Notes: generated from the letters alone by a model not told the origin. DNA of 36,651 nucleotides from DATMTS01 sp035564555 (GCA_035564555.1 DATMTS010000096.1:1-36651); one strand, 5' to 3'; shown: positions 1-8,533, counted from the first letter of the stretch. Numbers and translations: made by a program.

Positions 1-1
1 C

Positions 2-1219
2 ACGCCCACCCCGATCCCGTCGGTGACGCCGGCGCCGACCCCGACCAACACTCCGACGCCTGAGCCGACCCCCACCGTCGCGCCCATTCCGCCCGTCACT
101 CCCGCGCCGGTGCCGACCCCTGCGCACACCGCCATCCCGAAGTCCACCGCGGCGCACCGCGCACAGACCCCCCGACACGTCACGGTCGGAGCCCCCACTT
201 CATACGAGGTCGATGCCGGCTCGCCAGCGACCCGCGACGCGGTCGACAGTCTGCTTCGCCGGTTCCGGACGGCGACCTCGCACCTCGCGGACGCGCGGTC
301 GCAACTCGCGATTGCTCAAGCTGCGCTACTGACGACGCAAACGCAGTATCAGCAGGCGCAGTTCGTAGCCGAGGCATCCGAGCAGCGGGCCGCCGACGCG
401 AGGGCGACCGCCCGGGCGTCGGCCGCCCAATTGGTGCTCGCGTTGCGCACCAGCGCCGAACAGGGCGGCGCCTTGAGTGCTTTCGAAGGCAGCGGCAACC
501 TGCTGCAACGACTGGGCTCGCTGGACCGTTTGAACCGTCTGAACCGGCCGGCCCCCGATGTCGCGTCGCAAGCGGAGAAGGATGCCCGGGTCGCGGCGGA
601 GTTCGGCGCAGAAGCAGGGCGCGCTCGGCGAGCACTTGACGCCGTGCCACTGGCTGCCGCGCAGAGCAAGGTGGCGTCCGCGCGACGAACGCTCGACGGC
701 GGCCAGGCCGGCGCCCGCGCTGCGGCGGCGGCACTGCGATCCGGTGCCGCCTTCGGCGCCTCGGCCTCGTACTCCGACACCGGAGTACTTCGCGGCACCG
801 CTTGGACCGATCCGGTCGTGGGACCGATCACCGACGTGTTCGGCCCCCGCCCGTCTCGGCCGGCCGACACCCCACTGTTCCATCCTGGTGTCGACATCGG
901 CGCGGCGTGCGGAACGACGATCGTGGCCGCGGCCGCCGGAGTGGTGTCGTCGACTGGACCGAACGGCGGCTACGGCAATTGGGTCGTCATCGATCATGGT
1001 CACGGAGTGCAGACGGTGTACGCGCATATCGTCGACGGCGGAACGCTGGTGAGGCTCGGCGACCACCTCACAAGCGGCGAGCCGATCGCGCGGGTGGGCG
1101 ACACCGGAGAGTCGACGGGATGCCATCTGCACATCGAAGTGCGGGTGGACGGCAGTCCCATCGACCCGATGCCGTTCTTCACCGTGCGCGGGGTGGCGTT
1201 GGGTCGCTCCGCTCCCTGA
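2..1219 (+). CDS. M23 (LytM-type) peptidoglycan endopeptidase, 5'-partial
   Basis: This is the C-terminal part of a murein hydrolase that probably cuts peptide cross-links outside the membrane. The reading frame is open from base 2, before the first GTG at 23, so the true start and any signal peptide lie upstream of the window. The visible order is a Thr/Pro-rich linker (about the first 45 residues), an Ala-rich helical or coiled-coil stretch (about residues 65-245), then a C-terminal M23 domain (about 270-385). The domain has the zinc-binding HPGVD motif and the HLHIE motif, plus the family's GYGNWVVIDHG and YAHI segments, so it looks catalytically intact. In M23 proteins of this shape the coiled coil usually controls access to the active site, as in NlpD/EnvC or RipA-like systems; that role is inferred. 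The next gene is convergent and begins 35 bases downstream, so nothing here suggests an operon. Confidence 0.85.
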   Translation, partial: TPTPIPSVTPAPTPTNTPTPEPTPTVAPIPPVTPAPVPTPAHTAIPKSTAAHRAQTPRHVTVGAPTSYEVDAGSPATRDAVDSLLRRFRTATSHLADARSQLAIAQAALLTTQTQYQQAQFVAEASEQRAADARATARASAAQLVLALRTSAEQGGALSAFEGSGNLLQRLGSLDRLNRLNRPAPDVASQAEKDARVAAEFGAEAGRARRALDAVPLAAAQSKVASARRTLDGGQAGARAAAAALRSGAAFGASASYSDTGVLRGTAWTDPVVGPITDVFGPRPSRPADTPLFHPGVDIGAACGTTIVAAAAGVVSSTGPNGGYGNWVVIDHGHGVQTVYAHIVDGGTLVRLGDHLTSGEPIARVGDTGESTGCHLHIEVRVDGSPIDPMPFFTVRGVALGRSAP

Positions 1220-1254
1220 GTACCCGCAAGAGATCGCAGTACGCCCGCGAAGCA

Positions 1255-2343
1255 CTAGTGCATGGCTGTGCCGAATGCCAACCCAAGCAGATAGGTGACG
1301 GCGGCGGCGCCGAACCCGATCAGCAACTGGCGCAGCGCCCTCCGTAGCGGCGAAGCGCCGGAGATCAGGCCGACCACTGCGCCCGTGCCCAACAGAGCTA
1401 CCCCGACCAGCGCCGCCGCGACGGCGACCGCTACCCAACCGGCGAGCCCGAACGCGTACGGCAGAATCGGGATGATCGCCCCTGACGCGAAGAAGCAGAA
1501 GCTGGCGATGGCGGCGCCCCATCCCGTGCCGACCGCCTCATGCCCGTCGATCCGGGTCGGGCGCGTCTGCGGTGCGCTGCCGAGTAGAACTTCGGCCGCG
1601 TGTGCCGCGGCCTCCTCTTCGGGCATCCCCCTCGCCCGGTACAACAGGGCGAGTTCGTTGGCGTTCACATCCAAGTGCGGCAGCACGCCGCCCATCGAGG
1701 GGTTCGGCAGAGACGCTTCGAGAAGCTCCCGTTGCGAGCGAACCGACACGTACTCCCCCGCACCCATCGACAGCGCGCCGGCGAGCAACCCGGCGATTCC
1801 CGTGAGCAGGATCACCGACGGCGCGACGCCGCTGGCCCCGACCCCCAGAATCAAAGACAGGTTACTGACCAGACCGTCGTTCGCCCCGAACACCGCGGCC
1901 CGAAACGAACCGGAAAGCCGTCGTCGACCGCGTTCCGCGAGGGACCGCACGACCTCGGCGTGCACCTGCTCGTCGGCTGCCATGCCGCTGGTGGCGTCCG
2001 GGTCATCCGCGTAGGGCGATCGCCCTTCCGCGCGCTGGGCCAGCGCGAGCACGAACACGAAGCCGAAGCGCCGGGCGAGCAGGCCGAGCATGCGCGTTCG
2101 CGTTCCCGGACGTAACGGCTTGCCCGCGTTCTCGCCGAGCAGATCCAGCCAGTGCTGTTCGTGACGCTTCTCGGCGTCCGCGAGGCCGAGAAGGATGCCC
2201 CGCTCTTCGCCGCTACGTCGTTCGGCGAGCTGACGGTACACCGCTCCCTCGGCTCGTTCGTCGGCGAGGTAGCGGCGCCACCTCCGGATCTCCGGCCCGT
2301 CGCGCCCTTCAGCGCGTGGGTCGGGGGACGACTCGGGAACCAT
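1255..2343 (-). CDS. Rubrerythrin-VIT1/CCC1 fusion, iron/manganese membrane transporter (MbfA-like)
   Basis: This 362-residue protein joins an N-terminal ferritin-like domain (about residues 15-150) to a C-terminal VIT1/CCC1 membrane domain (about 150-362). The ferritin-like part carries carboxylate/histidine pairs expected of a di-iron site (EKRH near residue 57, EQVH near 128). The membrane part shows the VIT signature GANDGLVSNLSLILGV followed by several hydrophobic helices, and ends with two helices and a short tail. Known relatives (MbfA of alpha-proteobacteria) export iron and protect against peroxide, with the ferritin domain facing the cytoplasm as sensor or oxidase. Export rather than uptake is assumed here by homology. 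The ATG at 2343 has a GGAAAGG ribosome site. It is a monocistronic minus-strand gene, convergent with the peptidase gene. A simple VIT1 transporter without the rubrerythrin domain is excluded by the N-terminus. Confidence 0.85.
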   Translation of the reverse strand: MVPESSPDPRAEGRDGPEIRRWRRYLADERAEGAVYRQLAERRSGEERGILLGLADAEKRHEQHWLDLLGENAGKPLRPGTRTRMLGLLARRFGFVFVLALAQRAEGRSPYADDPDATSGMAADEQVHAEVVRSLAERGRRRLSGSFRAAVFGANDGLVSNLSLILGVGASGVAPSVILLTGIAGLLAGALSMGAGEYVSVRSQRELLEASLPNPSMGGVLPHLDVNANELALLYRARGMPEEEAAAHAAEVLLGSAPQTRPTRIDGHEAVGTGWGAAIASFCFFASGAIIPILPYAFGLAGWVAVAVAAALVGVALLGTGAVVGLISGASPLRRALRQLLIGFGAAAVTYLLGLAFGTAMH

Positions 2344-2493
2344 GAACGCCTTTCCGTCTCGGCGCGCCGATGAGCGCGTCGTGTGTCAACCGTCCATTCT
2401 TCCTGACGGAGCGGCCGGACCGGCGGCGACGGACTCCACTGTCAGGGTTCAGTGCGCACGAACAATCACGTTCGGTTGCTCTGGCGGTCGTGC

Positions 2494-3882
2494 TCAGGCC
2501 ATGGTGTCCAGGATGCCGGTGAGCTGTTCGAAGGTGGTGCGGGGGTTGAGAATGGCGAAGCGGGTGTTCGGTCGACCTTGATGCGAACTCGGCGTGACGA
2601 ACGCGCGTTGCTCGGCGAGCAGCCGAGCGGACCACGCGGAATAGTCGGCTCTCGTCCAGCCGTCCCGTTCGAAGACCACGACGGACAGTTGCGGCGACCG
2701 CACCAGGCGCAGCCCATCGCGCGATTCGATCTCGGCCGCGACCCGGTGAGCCAACTCGATCGACGTGGTGATCGCAGCTCGATACGCCGCAATGCCGTAG
2801 GTCGCCAACGAGAACCAGAGCGGCAGCCCCCGGGCGCGACGGGTCAGATGCGCAGCATAGTCCGACGGGCTCCACTCGGAGGTCTCGGTAAGGGTGTCGA
2901 GATAGTCCGCGTGCTGGGTGTGAGCCAGTCTGCCCGCCTCAGGATCGCGATAGATCAGTGCGCAGGCGTCGAACGGGGCGAACAACCACTTGTGTGGATC
3001 GACGATGACCGAGTCGGCGAACTCGACACCGGCGAAACGATGACGCGCCAGCGGCGAGAGCATGCCGGCCAGGCCGTATGCGCCGTCCACGTGCAGCCAG
3101 AACTCGTGCTCCCACTTGAGTGCCGCGATCGACGCGACGTCGTCCACGATTCCGAAGTTCGTCGACCCTGCCGTGGCAACGACGGCGAACACCGACCTGC
3201 CGTGCTCATCCAAAGCTTTGCGTACCGCTGTGCCGTCCAGCATCCCGTTCGGCGCGGGCGCAACCGCGACGACATCCACATCCATCACTCGCGCCGCCGA
3301 GGCGATCGAGGAGTGGGCCTCGGCGCTGCACACGACTTTCCATCTGCTCGGCGGTTCCGCGCGGGCTGCGACGACCGATGCCCTGGCGTGCTCCCGCGCC
3401 GTGACGAGTGCCGAGAGATTGCCGAGCGTGCCGCCTTGCACGAACACTCCGCCGGCGGTGTGCGGCAGACCGAACTCCCCGGCCAGCCACGACAGCACCT
3501 CGTTCTCCGCGAACACGGCGCCCGCGCCCTCGAGCCACGATCCGCCGTACACCGCGGATGCCGATACGACGAGATCGAAAGCGGTTGCGGCCTTCGTGGG
3601 TGCGGTGGGGATGAAAGACAGATACAGCGGGTGATCGGTGGTGATGCATGCCGGAGCGAGCACGTCGGCGAACAACTCGAGCGCGCGCCGAGCGCCGATG
3701 CCGGCGTCGACGATCGACCCGCCCGCCAGGGAGCGCAGTTGCGCCTCTGACATCGGCTTGTCGAGCGGGGTATCGGCGCTCAGGATGCGCTGCCGCGAGT
3801 AGTCGAGCACCAGATCGACGAGGCCCGCGGTCTCGGCCGTGACAGCGTGCATGCGCCGAACGGCTGTTTCGTCTCGTTCCAC
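2494..3882 (-). CDS. Pyridoxal-phosphate-dependent group II amino acid decarboxylase
   Basis: This 462-residue fold-type I PLP enzyme belongs to the family of aromatic-L-amino-acid, glutamate and 2,4-diaminobutyrate decarboxylases. The Schiff-base lysine sits in DPHKWL (Lys298), the cofactor-binding aspartate in HVDGAYG (Asp266), and the ring-stacking histidine in SAEAHSS (His190). Length and motif spacing are normal. HVDGAYG has Gly where most relatives have Ala, a mild deviation. The substrate cannot be read from sequence: the closest functional classes are aromatic amino acid and diaminobutyrate decarboxylases, and neighbours give no pathway. GTG at 3882 is chosen because GGAGG lies seven bases upstream. 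The gene stands alone, with about 150 bases before the ferritin-VIT gene, so cotranscription of the two is possible but not shown. Confidence 0.85.
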   Translation of the reverse strand: MERDETAVRRMHAVTAETAGLVDLVLDYSRQRILSADTPLDKPMSEAQLRSLAGGSIVDAGIGARRALELFADVLAPACITTDHPLYLSFIPTAPTKAATAFDLVVSASAVYGGSWLEGAGAVFAENEVLSWLAGEFGLPHTAGGVFVQGGTLGNLSALVTAREHARASVVAARAEPPSRWKVVCSAEAHSSIASAARVMDVDVVAVAPAPNGMLDGTAVRKALDEHGRSVFAVVATAGSTNFGIVDDVASIAALKWEHEFWLHVDGAYGLAGMLSPLARHRFAGVEFADSVIVDPHKWLFAPFDACALIYRDPEAGRLAHTQHADYLDTLTETSEWSPSDYAAHLTRRARGLPLWFSLATYGIAAYRAAITTSIELAHRVAAEIESRDGLRLVRSPQLSVVVFERDGWTRADYSAWSARLLAEQRAFVTPSSHQGRPNTRFAILNPRTTFEQLTGILDTMA

Positions 3883-4030
3883 CGGATGTCCTCCGTGCCG
3901 GGCGGACGCATCGCCGTTCCGCTCCCCCGATGCTATCCGGGCGAATCAGTGCGGCATCGTGGGGAGGGCGCAGCAATTCGTCGAATAACTCGGCGGACGC
4001 GCACGATCGGTGCGCGTGACAAGCGGCTCG

Positions 4031-4104
4031 TATCCCAGTTCTAGATGCTCCTTAGAACGGGGTGTCTTATCCCAGCTCTGGATGCTCCTGAGAACGGGAT
4101 GCCC
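4031..4104. repeat. Two tandem copies of a 37-bp unit that contains a hairpin
   Basis: Two adjacent 37-base units (4031-4067 and 4068-4104) share the pattern TATCCCAG-TCT-GATGCTCCT-AGAACGGG with a few substitutions. The first copy can fold into a stem (4034-4043 with 4053-4062, nine of ten pairs) around a nine-base loop; the second copy folds less well. The conserved loop GATGCTCCT is the same in both. The array starts just where homology of the decayed methyltransferase gene to its left-reading frame stops. Function is unknown; a mobile palindromic repeat or an expanded transcription terminator are both possible. Confidence 0.7.
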
Positions 4105-4495
4105 CACGGAATAGACGATCACGAGCCAGGATCCGGCCACCATGCCGATCACGACCCCGGCAGGATGCCGGACACCGCGATCGGGTTTCGCACATAACGG
4201 TAGGGGCCCGCCATCACCGGGCGCCTCGGGCGAAGGTGAACGGTCCCGCCATCGCCCATTCGGTCGAGATCCTCCCCAACAGCGTGAGAAAGGCAGCGCC
4301 GACCAAGCCTCCGCACGCGCCCAACATCAGTAGAACATTGACACCCGCCTGTCCGCTGAGGGTGGCGAAGGTCGCCATTCCGCGATGATCGTCCAGGCCG
4401 TGGCCACCAACATCGCAAGGCGCGAGGGTGGCGCTCCACGGGGTGGGCTGTTCGTCAACCCCTGGCATCGCAGCGATGGGCGCGCGTAGCATCAC
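4105..4495 (-). pseudogene. Frameshifted remnant of an isoprenylcysteine carboxyl methyltransferase-like membrane protein
   Basis: Three minus-strand frames together resemble one member of the ICMT/PEMT-type membrane methyltransferase superfamily. The first frame (start near 4495) gives a hydrophobic helix and a stretch ending about 4214. The frame then shifts near 4205-4230 into the family hallmark GPYRYVRNPIAVSGI (about 4155-4200). It shifts again near 4150 into GSWLVIVYSVG (about 4105-4145). The usual C-terminal block, with RPxEE and RFGxxYxxY, is absent: coding similarity stops at the tandem repeat of 4031-4104. At least two frameshifts and loss of the 3' end make a working protein unlikely. 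Exact borders are uncertain. The alternative, three unrelated short genes, is less likely because the pieces fall in the right order for one family. Confidence 0.6.
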
Positions 4496-4500
4496 GGGCC

Positions 4501-4920
4501 ATGAACACTACCGGGTGGATCGTCCTGATCGTGGTGATCGTAGTGATCGTGGTGGTCGTCATCATCACCCTGACCGTAGGCCGGCGTAGGAAGCAGGAGC
4601 ACGATCGGCGTCGCGCAGAGGAACTCAGGGAGGCCGCGCGGGATGACAGTCTCGCCGCGCGAGAGCGAGACGCCCAGGCGACCCGTGCTGCAGCGGACGC
4701 CAAGCAGGCGGAGGTCGAGGCCGAGCGGCGTCGCCGTGATGCCGATGCCCACGCGGCCGAGGCCGGGGACGCACGCGCCGCCGTCGACGAGAAGCTGGCC
4801 AGGGCCGATGGGGTGGATCCGGACGTCAGGACCGATCGCGACGGGCGACGAGTCGACGAACGGCAGGCGGGATCGGTCGCAGATCGTCCCGACGATACCG
4901 ACGGCCGCGGAACCGCGTAG
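4501..4920 (+). CDS. Small single-pass membrane protein with a charged helical tail, function unknown
   Basis: This 139-residue protein has one very hydrophobic N-terminal helix (residues about 6-26, almost all Ile and Val) with little ahead of it, followed by a basic stop-transfer patch and a long Ala/Arg/Glu/Asp-rich segment predicted to be helical. The topology is probably N-out with a cytoplasmic tail. No enzymatic motif is visible, and I do not recognise a family. The low-complexity tail makes database similarity untrustworthy. Start at ATG 4501 is fixed by the membrane helix; the ribosome site is weak. A hairpin directly behind the stop codon and the convergent tRNA gene suggest a single-gene transcript. 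Confidence 0.65.
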   Translation: MNTTGWIVLIVVIVVIVVVVIITLTVGRRRKQEHDRRRAEELREAARDDSLAARERDAQATRAAADAKQAEVEAERRRRDADAHAAEAGDARAAVDEKLARADGVDPDVRTDRDGRRVDERQAGSVADRPDDTDGRGTA

Positions 4921-4924
4921 GAGT

Positions 4925-4966
4925 GGAACAGCCCGATCAGAAATAACCTTCGGTCGGGACGGTTCC
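4925..4966. terminator. Hairpin between converging membrane-protein gene and tRNA-Val
   Basis: An outer stem GGAAC/GTTCC (4925-4929 with 4962-4966) encloses an inner stem CCCGATC/GGTCGGG (4932-4938 with 4952-4958). It begins four bases after the stop codon of the 4501 gene and one base from the CCA end of the tRNA. There is no clear T tract on either strand, so a bidirectional terminator is likely by position rather than proven by form. Confidence 0.45.
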
Positions 4967-5042
4967 TGGTGGGCCCTGCCGGGATCGAACCGACGACATC
5001 CACGGTGTAAACGTGGCGCTCTACCAGCTGAGCTAAAGGCCC
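4967..5042 (-). tRNA. tRNA-Val, anticodon TAC, CCA encoded
   Basis: Read on the minus strand from 5042, the sequence gives acceptor GGGCCTT, a D arm beginning AGCTCAGCTGGTAGAGC, anticodon stem CCACG/CGTGG with loop TTTACAC (anticodon TAC, valine), a T arm with GGTTCGATCC, the acceptor return AGGGCCC, discriminator A and an encoded CCA (4967-4969). The seven-pair acceptor stem closes with one G-U pair. All invariant positions are present, so the gene should be functional. Confidence 0.95.
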
Positions 5043-5153
5043 TGAACGGCACATGCCGTCCCATTATCGTAACGGCGCCGCGCCCGGTCGTCACCCGCGC
5101 ACAGTTGGGAACCCGTGCACTGCGCCCGTGCCGGATCGCTGACTCGGCGTGCG

Positions 5154-5621
5154 TCAGGCGGCGCGAAGCTCCTCTAGGGCGGCCTGATACGCCTCGAGGG
5201 AACGGGCCTCGCCGGGGGCGGTGATGAAGCTCGCCCGGATGACGCCGTCGATGTCGATCACGAAGGTCGCGCGGTTGGCGAATCCCTTGTCGCCCAGGAA
5301 CACGCCGAACTCCTTGGCGACCTGGCCGTGCGGCCAGAAGTCGGCGAGCAACGAGAACGAATAGCCCTCCTGGTCCGCCCAAGCGCGCAACGCGTACTTC
5401 GAGTCCACCGAGATGCCGAGCAATTCAACATCGTGCGCCTCGAAGAGCGCCAGGTGATCACGCAGTTCGCACAACTCACCTGTGCAGGTACCGGAGAACG
5501 CCAACGGGAAGAACACCAGGGCCACAGCGCTGCGCCCGCGGAAGGAGCTCAGCCTGATCGGTTCGCCGAACTGATTCGGCAGTTCGAAGTCCGGTGCCCG
5601 CGTGTCATTCTCCAGAGCCAT
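5154..5621 (-). CDS. Peroxiredoxin of the AhpE/Bcp (PrxQ-like) type
   Basis: This 155-residue thiol peroxidase reduces hydrogen peroxide and organic peroxides in the cytoplasm. The thioredoxin-fold signature PLAFSGTCTGELC holds the peroxidatic Cys46 in the PxxxSxxC context. A second cysteine follows five residues later (Cys51). This CxxxxC spacing is that of the resolving cysteine in Bcp/PrxQ, whereas mycobacterial AhpE works with one cysteine; overall length and the rest of the sequence look AhpE-like. ATG 5621 is chosen because AGGAAG lies upstream and the protein then begins with the family-typical APDFELPNQFGEPI; earlier in-frame starts would add an unrelated leader. The gene is divergent from aceE and shares a compact promoter region with it. 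Confidence 0.9.
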   Translation of the reverse strand: MALENDTRAPDFELPNQFGEPIRLSSFRGRSAVALVFFPLAFSGTCTGELCELRDHLALFEAHDVELLGISVDSKYALRAWADQEGYSFSLLADFWPHGQVAKEFGVFLGDKGFANRATFVIDIDGVIRASFITAPGEARSLEAYQAALEELRAA

Positions 5622-5673
5622 CGTCCGTCCACTTCCTCCCGCACCGGGCGCGCTGCCCGGCCGCACGGTCACA

Positions 5674-5732
5674 CAGCCTAGCCCCGGGGCCGCAAAGATG
5701 GCGTACGCGCCCCTGCCGTAATGGCTAGGCTG
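5674..5732. promoter_or_regulatory. Mirror-image -10 elements for the divergent peroxiredoxin and aceE genes
   Basis: CAGCCTAGCC (5674-5683) and GGCTAGGCTG (5723-5732) are a perfect ten-base inverted pair. Each places TAGGCT, a match to the actinobacterial TANNNT -10 hexamer, in the direction of its gene: 5680-5675 on the minus strand for the peroxiredoxin and 5726-5731 on the plus strand for aceE. Implied leaders are roughly 45 and 70 bases. The -35 boxes are not obvious. Confidence 0.5.
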
Positions 5733-5806
5733 ACTCTGGCGCGCTGTCGGAACCCGACAAAGCCGCATCCGTCTCAGGAGCCACCCCGCACAAGAAAGAG
5801 GTCGCG

Positions 5807-8533
5807 GTGACCGTCAACGACCAGGATCCGTACTCGGTGAACTACGTCGACACCGACCCGGACGAGACTGCCGAGTGGCAGGAGTCGCTCGATCAGCTGG
5901 TCGCCCAGCACGGGCGCGAGCGGGCCCGGGGGATCATGCTCAGTCTGCTGAAACGGTCGAAGGAGCTGCAGCTCGGCGTGCCGATGGTGCCGACTACCGA
6001 CTACATCAACACCATCTCTCCCGAGAACGAACCCGAATTCCCCGGCGACGAAGAGATCGAACGCCGCTACCGCGCCTGGATCCGCTGGAATGCGGCGGTT
6101 CTGGTGCACCGGGCTCAGCGGCCGGGCATCGCCGTCGGCGGTCACATCTCCACCTACGCGTCCAGCGCAGCCCTGTACGAGGTCGGATTCAACCATTTCT
6201 TCCGCGGTCACGACCATCCCGGCGGGGCCGACCAGATCTTCATCCAGGGGCACGCCTCCCCCGGCCCGTATGCCCGTGCATTCCTCGAGGGGCGCCTGAG
6301 CGCCGACCAGCTCGACGGTTTCCGCCAGGAGAAGTCGCACGCCCCGAACGGCCTTTCCAGCTACCCGCACCCACGCCTGATGCCGGACTTCTGGGAGTTC
6401 CCGACCGTGTCAATGGGTCTGGGACCGATCAACGCCATCTATCAGGCCCAGCTCAACAAGTACTTGACCAACCGAGGCATCGCGGACGCCGGTGACCGGC
6501 ATGTCTGGGCGTTCCTGGGCGACGGCGAGATGGACGAGGTCGAAAGCCGCGGTCAGTTGCAGGTCGCTGCCAACGAGGGTCTGGACAACCTCACCTTCGT
6601 GATCAACGCCAACCTGCAACGTCTCGACGGACCGGTGCGCGGCAACGGCAAGATCATTCAGGAGCTGGAGAGCTTCTTCCGCGGCGCGGGCTGGAATGTG
6701 ATCAAGGTCATCTGGGGTCGCGAATGGGACGACCTGCTCTCCCGCGACACCGAGGGTGCGCTCGTCAACCTGATGAACGTCACCCCTGACGGCGACTACC
6801 AGACCTACAAGGCCGAGAACGGCGCGTACGTTCGCGAGAATTTCTTCGGCCGTGACCCTCGCGCGCTCGAACTCGTCAGGGACTACACCGACGAGCAGCT
6901 CTGGCTGCTCAAGCGCGGCGGCCACGACTACCGCAAGGTGTACGCGGCGTTCAAGGCGGCATCCGAGCACAAGGGTCAGCCCACGGTCATCATCGCCAAG
7001 ACCATCAAGGGATACGGTCTCGGCCCGCACTTCGAGGGGCGCAACGCGACGCACCAGATGAAGAAGATGACTCTCGACGACCTGAAGACGTTCCGCGACA
7101 GCATGCACATCCCGATCACGGACGCCCAGCTCGAGGAGAACCCTTACCTGCCGCCGTACTATCACCCGGGACAGGACGACCCGACCATCCAGTACCTGCA
7201 GGAGCGACGGCGTGCGCTGGGCGGCTACCTTCCGGAGCGCCGGTCGAAGTACACGCAGATCCCGCTGCCCGACGACTCCGCGTACGCGATCGCGAAGAAG
7301 GGCTCGGGAACCCAGGAGATCGCCACGACGATGGCGTTCGTACGCCTGCTGAAAGACCTGCTGCGGTCGAAGGACTTCGGCCACCGCATCGTGCCGGTGA
7401 TCCCCGACGAAGCGCGCACCTTCGGTATGGATGCGTTCTTCCCCAACGCGAAGATCTACAACCCGAACGGGCAGCAGTACACCTCGGTCGATCGGGAACT
7501 GCTGCTGGCTTACAAGGAGAGCCCGCAGGGGCAGATCATCCATGTCGGCATCAACGAGGCCGGCGCGATGGCCGCATTCACGAACGTGGGCACCTCGTAT
7601 GCCACGCACGGCGAGCCGCTGATCCCGATCTACGTGTTCTACTCGATGTTCGGCTTTCAGCGCACCGGCGACGCCATGTGGGCGGCGGGCGACCAGATGG
7701 CGCGCGGCTTCATCGTCGGAGCCACCGCGGGGCGCACGACGCTCACCGGCGAAGGACTGCAGCACGCCGACGGCCATTCCCCTCTGCTCGCCTCGACCAA
7801 CCCCGCCGTCGTTGCATACGACCCGGCGTACGGCTACGAGATCGGGCACATCGTGCGCAGCGGGCTCGAGCGCATGTACGGGGGCAATCACCCGGATCCG
7901 AACGTCATGTACTACCTGACGGTCTACAACGAGCCCATCGTGCAGCCCGCTGAACCGGAGAACCTCGATGTCGAGGGCGTCGTGCGGGGCATCTACCGGC
8001 TGCGCGGCGCGCAGATCCAAGGCCCGCGAGCCCAGCTGATGGCATCCGGAGTCTCGGTGCCCTGGGCGCTCGAAGCCCAGCAACTGCTCGCGCAGGACTG
8101 GGGCGTCGCCGCGGATGTCTGGTCGGTCACCAGCTGGTCAGAGCTGCGTCGCGACGGGCTCGCGGCCGAGCAGCACAACTTCCTCAACCCGGATGCTGAA
8201 CCCCGGGTCGCCTACTTGACGACGAAGTTGAACGACGCCGAAGGCCCATTCGTGGCCGTGACCGATTACATGCACGCGGTGCCGGATCAGATCCGGCAGT
8301 TCGTGCCCGGTGAGTTCGCGACGTTGGGCGCAGACGACTTCGGCTTCTCGGACACCCGTGCGGCGGCTCGCCGGTATTTCACGATCGACAGCCCATCGAT
8401 GGTGGTGCGCACCCTCGAACTGCTCGCCGGACGCGGTCAGGTCGACCCCTCGCTTGCCGCTCGCGCGATCGAGAAGTACCGTCTGCACGACGTCACGGCC
8501 GGATCGACCGGAGCGGCCGGCGGCGAGAGCTGA
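5807..8533 (+). CDS. aceE: Pyruvate dehydrogenase E1 component, homodimeric type
   Basis: This 908-residue thiamine-diphosphate enzyme decarboxylates pyruvate and passes the acetyl group to the lipoyl domain of E2, making acetyl-CoA. Length and sequence are those of the single-chain AceE family, not the alpha/beta E1. Visible landmarks are GHISTYASSAALYEVGFNHF near residue 105, the ThDP/magnesium motif GDGEMDE...NLTFVINANLQ (about 240-270), and the transketolase-like middle domain with GDQMARGF and EGLQHADGHS (about 625-660). GTG 5807 gives the typical start MTVNDQDPYSVNYVDTD. The regulator gene follows after five bases, so the two are probably one transcript. This links acetyl-CoA production to the fatty acid synthesis genes downstream. 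The E2 and E3 genes are not in the window. Confidence 0.97.
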   Translation: MTVNDQDPYSVNYVDTDPDETAEWQESLDQLVAQHGRERARGIMLSLLKRSKELQLGVPMVPTTDYINTISPENEPEFPGDEEIERRYRAWIRWNAAVLVHRAQRPGIAVGGHISTYASSAALYEVGFNHFFRGHDHPGGADQIFIQGHASPGPYARAFLEGRLSADQLDGFRQEKSHAPNGLSSYPHPRLMPDFWEFPTVSMGLGPINAIYQAQLNKYLTNRGIADAGDRHVWAFLGDGEMDEVESRGQLQVAANEGLDNLTFVINANLQRLDGPVRGNGKIIQELESFFRGAGWNVIKVIWGREWDDLLSRDTEGALVNLMNVTPDGDYQTYKAENGAYVRENFFGRDPRALELVRDYTDEQLWLLKRGGHDYRKVYAAFKAASEHKGQPTVIIAKTIKGYGLGPHFEGRNATHQMKKMTLDDLKTFRDSMHIPITDAQLEENPYLPPYYHPGQDDPTIQYLQERRRALGGYLPERRSKYTQIPLPDDSAYAIAKKGSGTQEIATTMAFVRLLKDLLRSKDFGHRIVPVIPDEARTFGMDAFFPNAKIYNPNGQQYTSVDRELLLAYKESPQGQIIHVGINEAGAMAAFTNVGTSYATHGEPLIPIYVFYSMFGFQRTGDAMWAAGDQMARGFIVGATAGRTTLTGEGLQHADGHSPLLASTNPAVVAYDPAYGYEIGHIVRSGLERMYGGNHPDPNVMYYLTVYNEPIVQPAEPENLDVEGVVRGIYRLRGAQIQGPRAQLMASGVSVPWALEAQQLLAQDWGVAADVWSVTSWSELRRDGLAAEQHNFLNPDAEPRVAYLTTKLNDAEGPFVAVTDYMHAVPDQIRQFVPGEFATLGADDFGFSDTRAAARRYFTIDSPSMVVRTLELLAGRGQVDPSLAARAIEKYRLHDVTAGSTGAAGGES

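Noticed and set aside
326..1522. Long open frame opposite the M23 peptidase gene
   Set aside because: It is Arg/Gly/His-rich with no domain and spans the peptidase stop; it arises from the high GC content of the real gene on the other strand.
2452..3750. 432-codon frame opposite the PLP decarboxylase
   Set aside because: The PLP-binding motifs fix the minus strand as coding; this frame is a composition artefact.
4492..5382. 296-codon minus-strand frame across the tRNA and membrane protein genes
   Set aside because: It reads through a complete tRNA gene and into the peroxiredoxin gene, so it cannot be a real protein.
6410..8083. 557-codon frame opposite aceE
   Set aside because: aceE is unmistakable on the plus strand through this whole region; the antisense frame has no recognisable domain.
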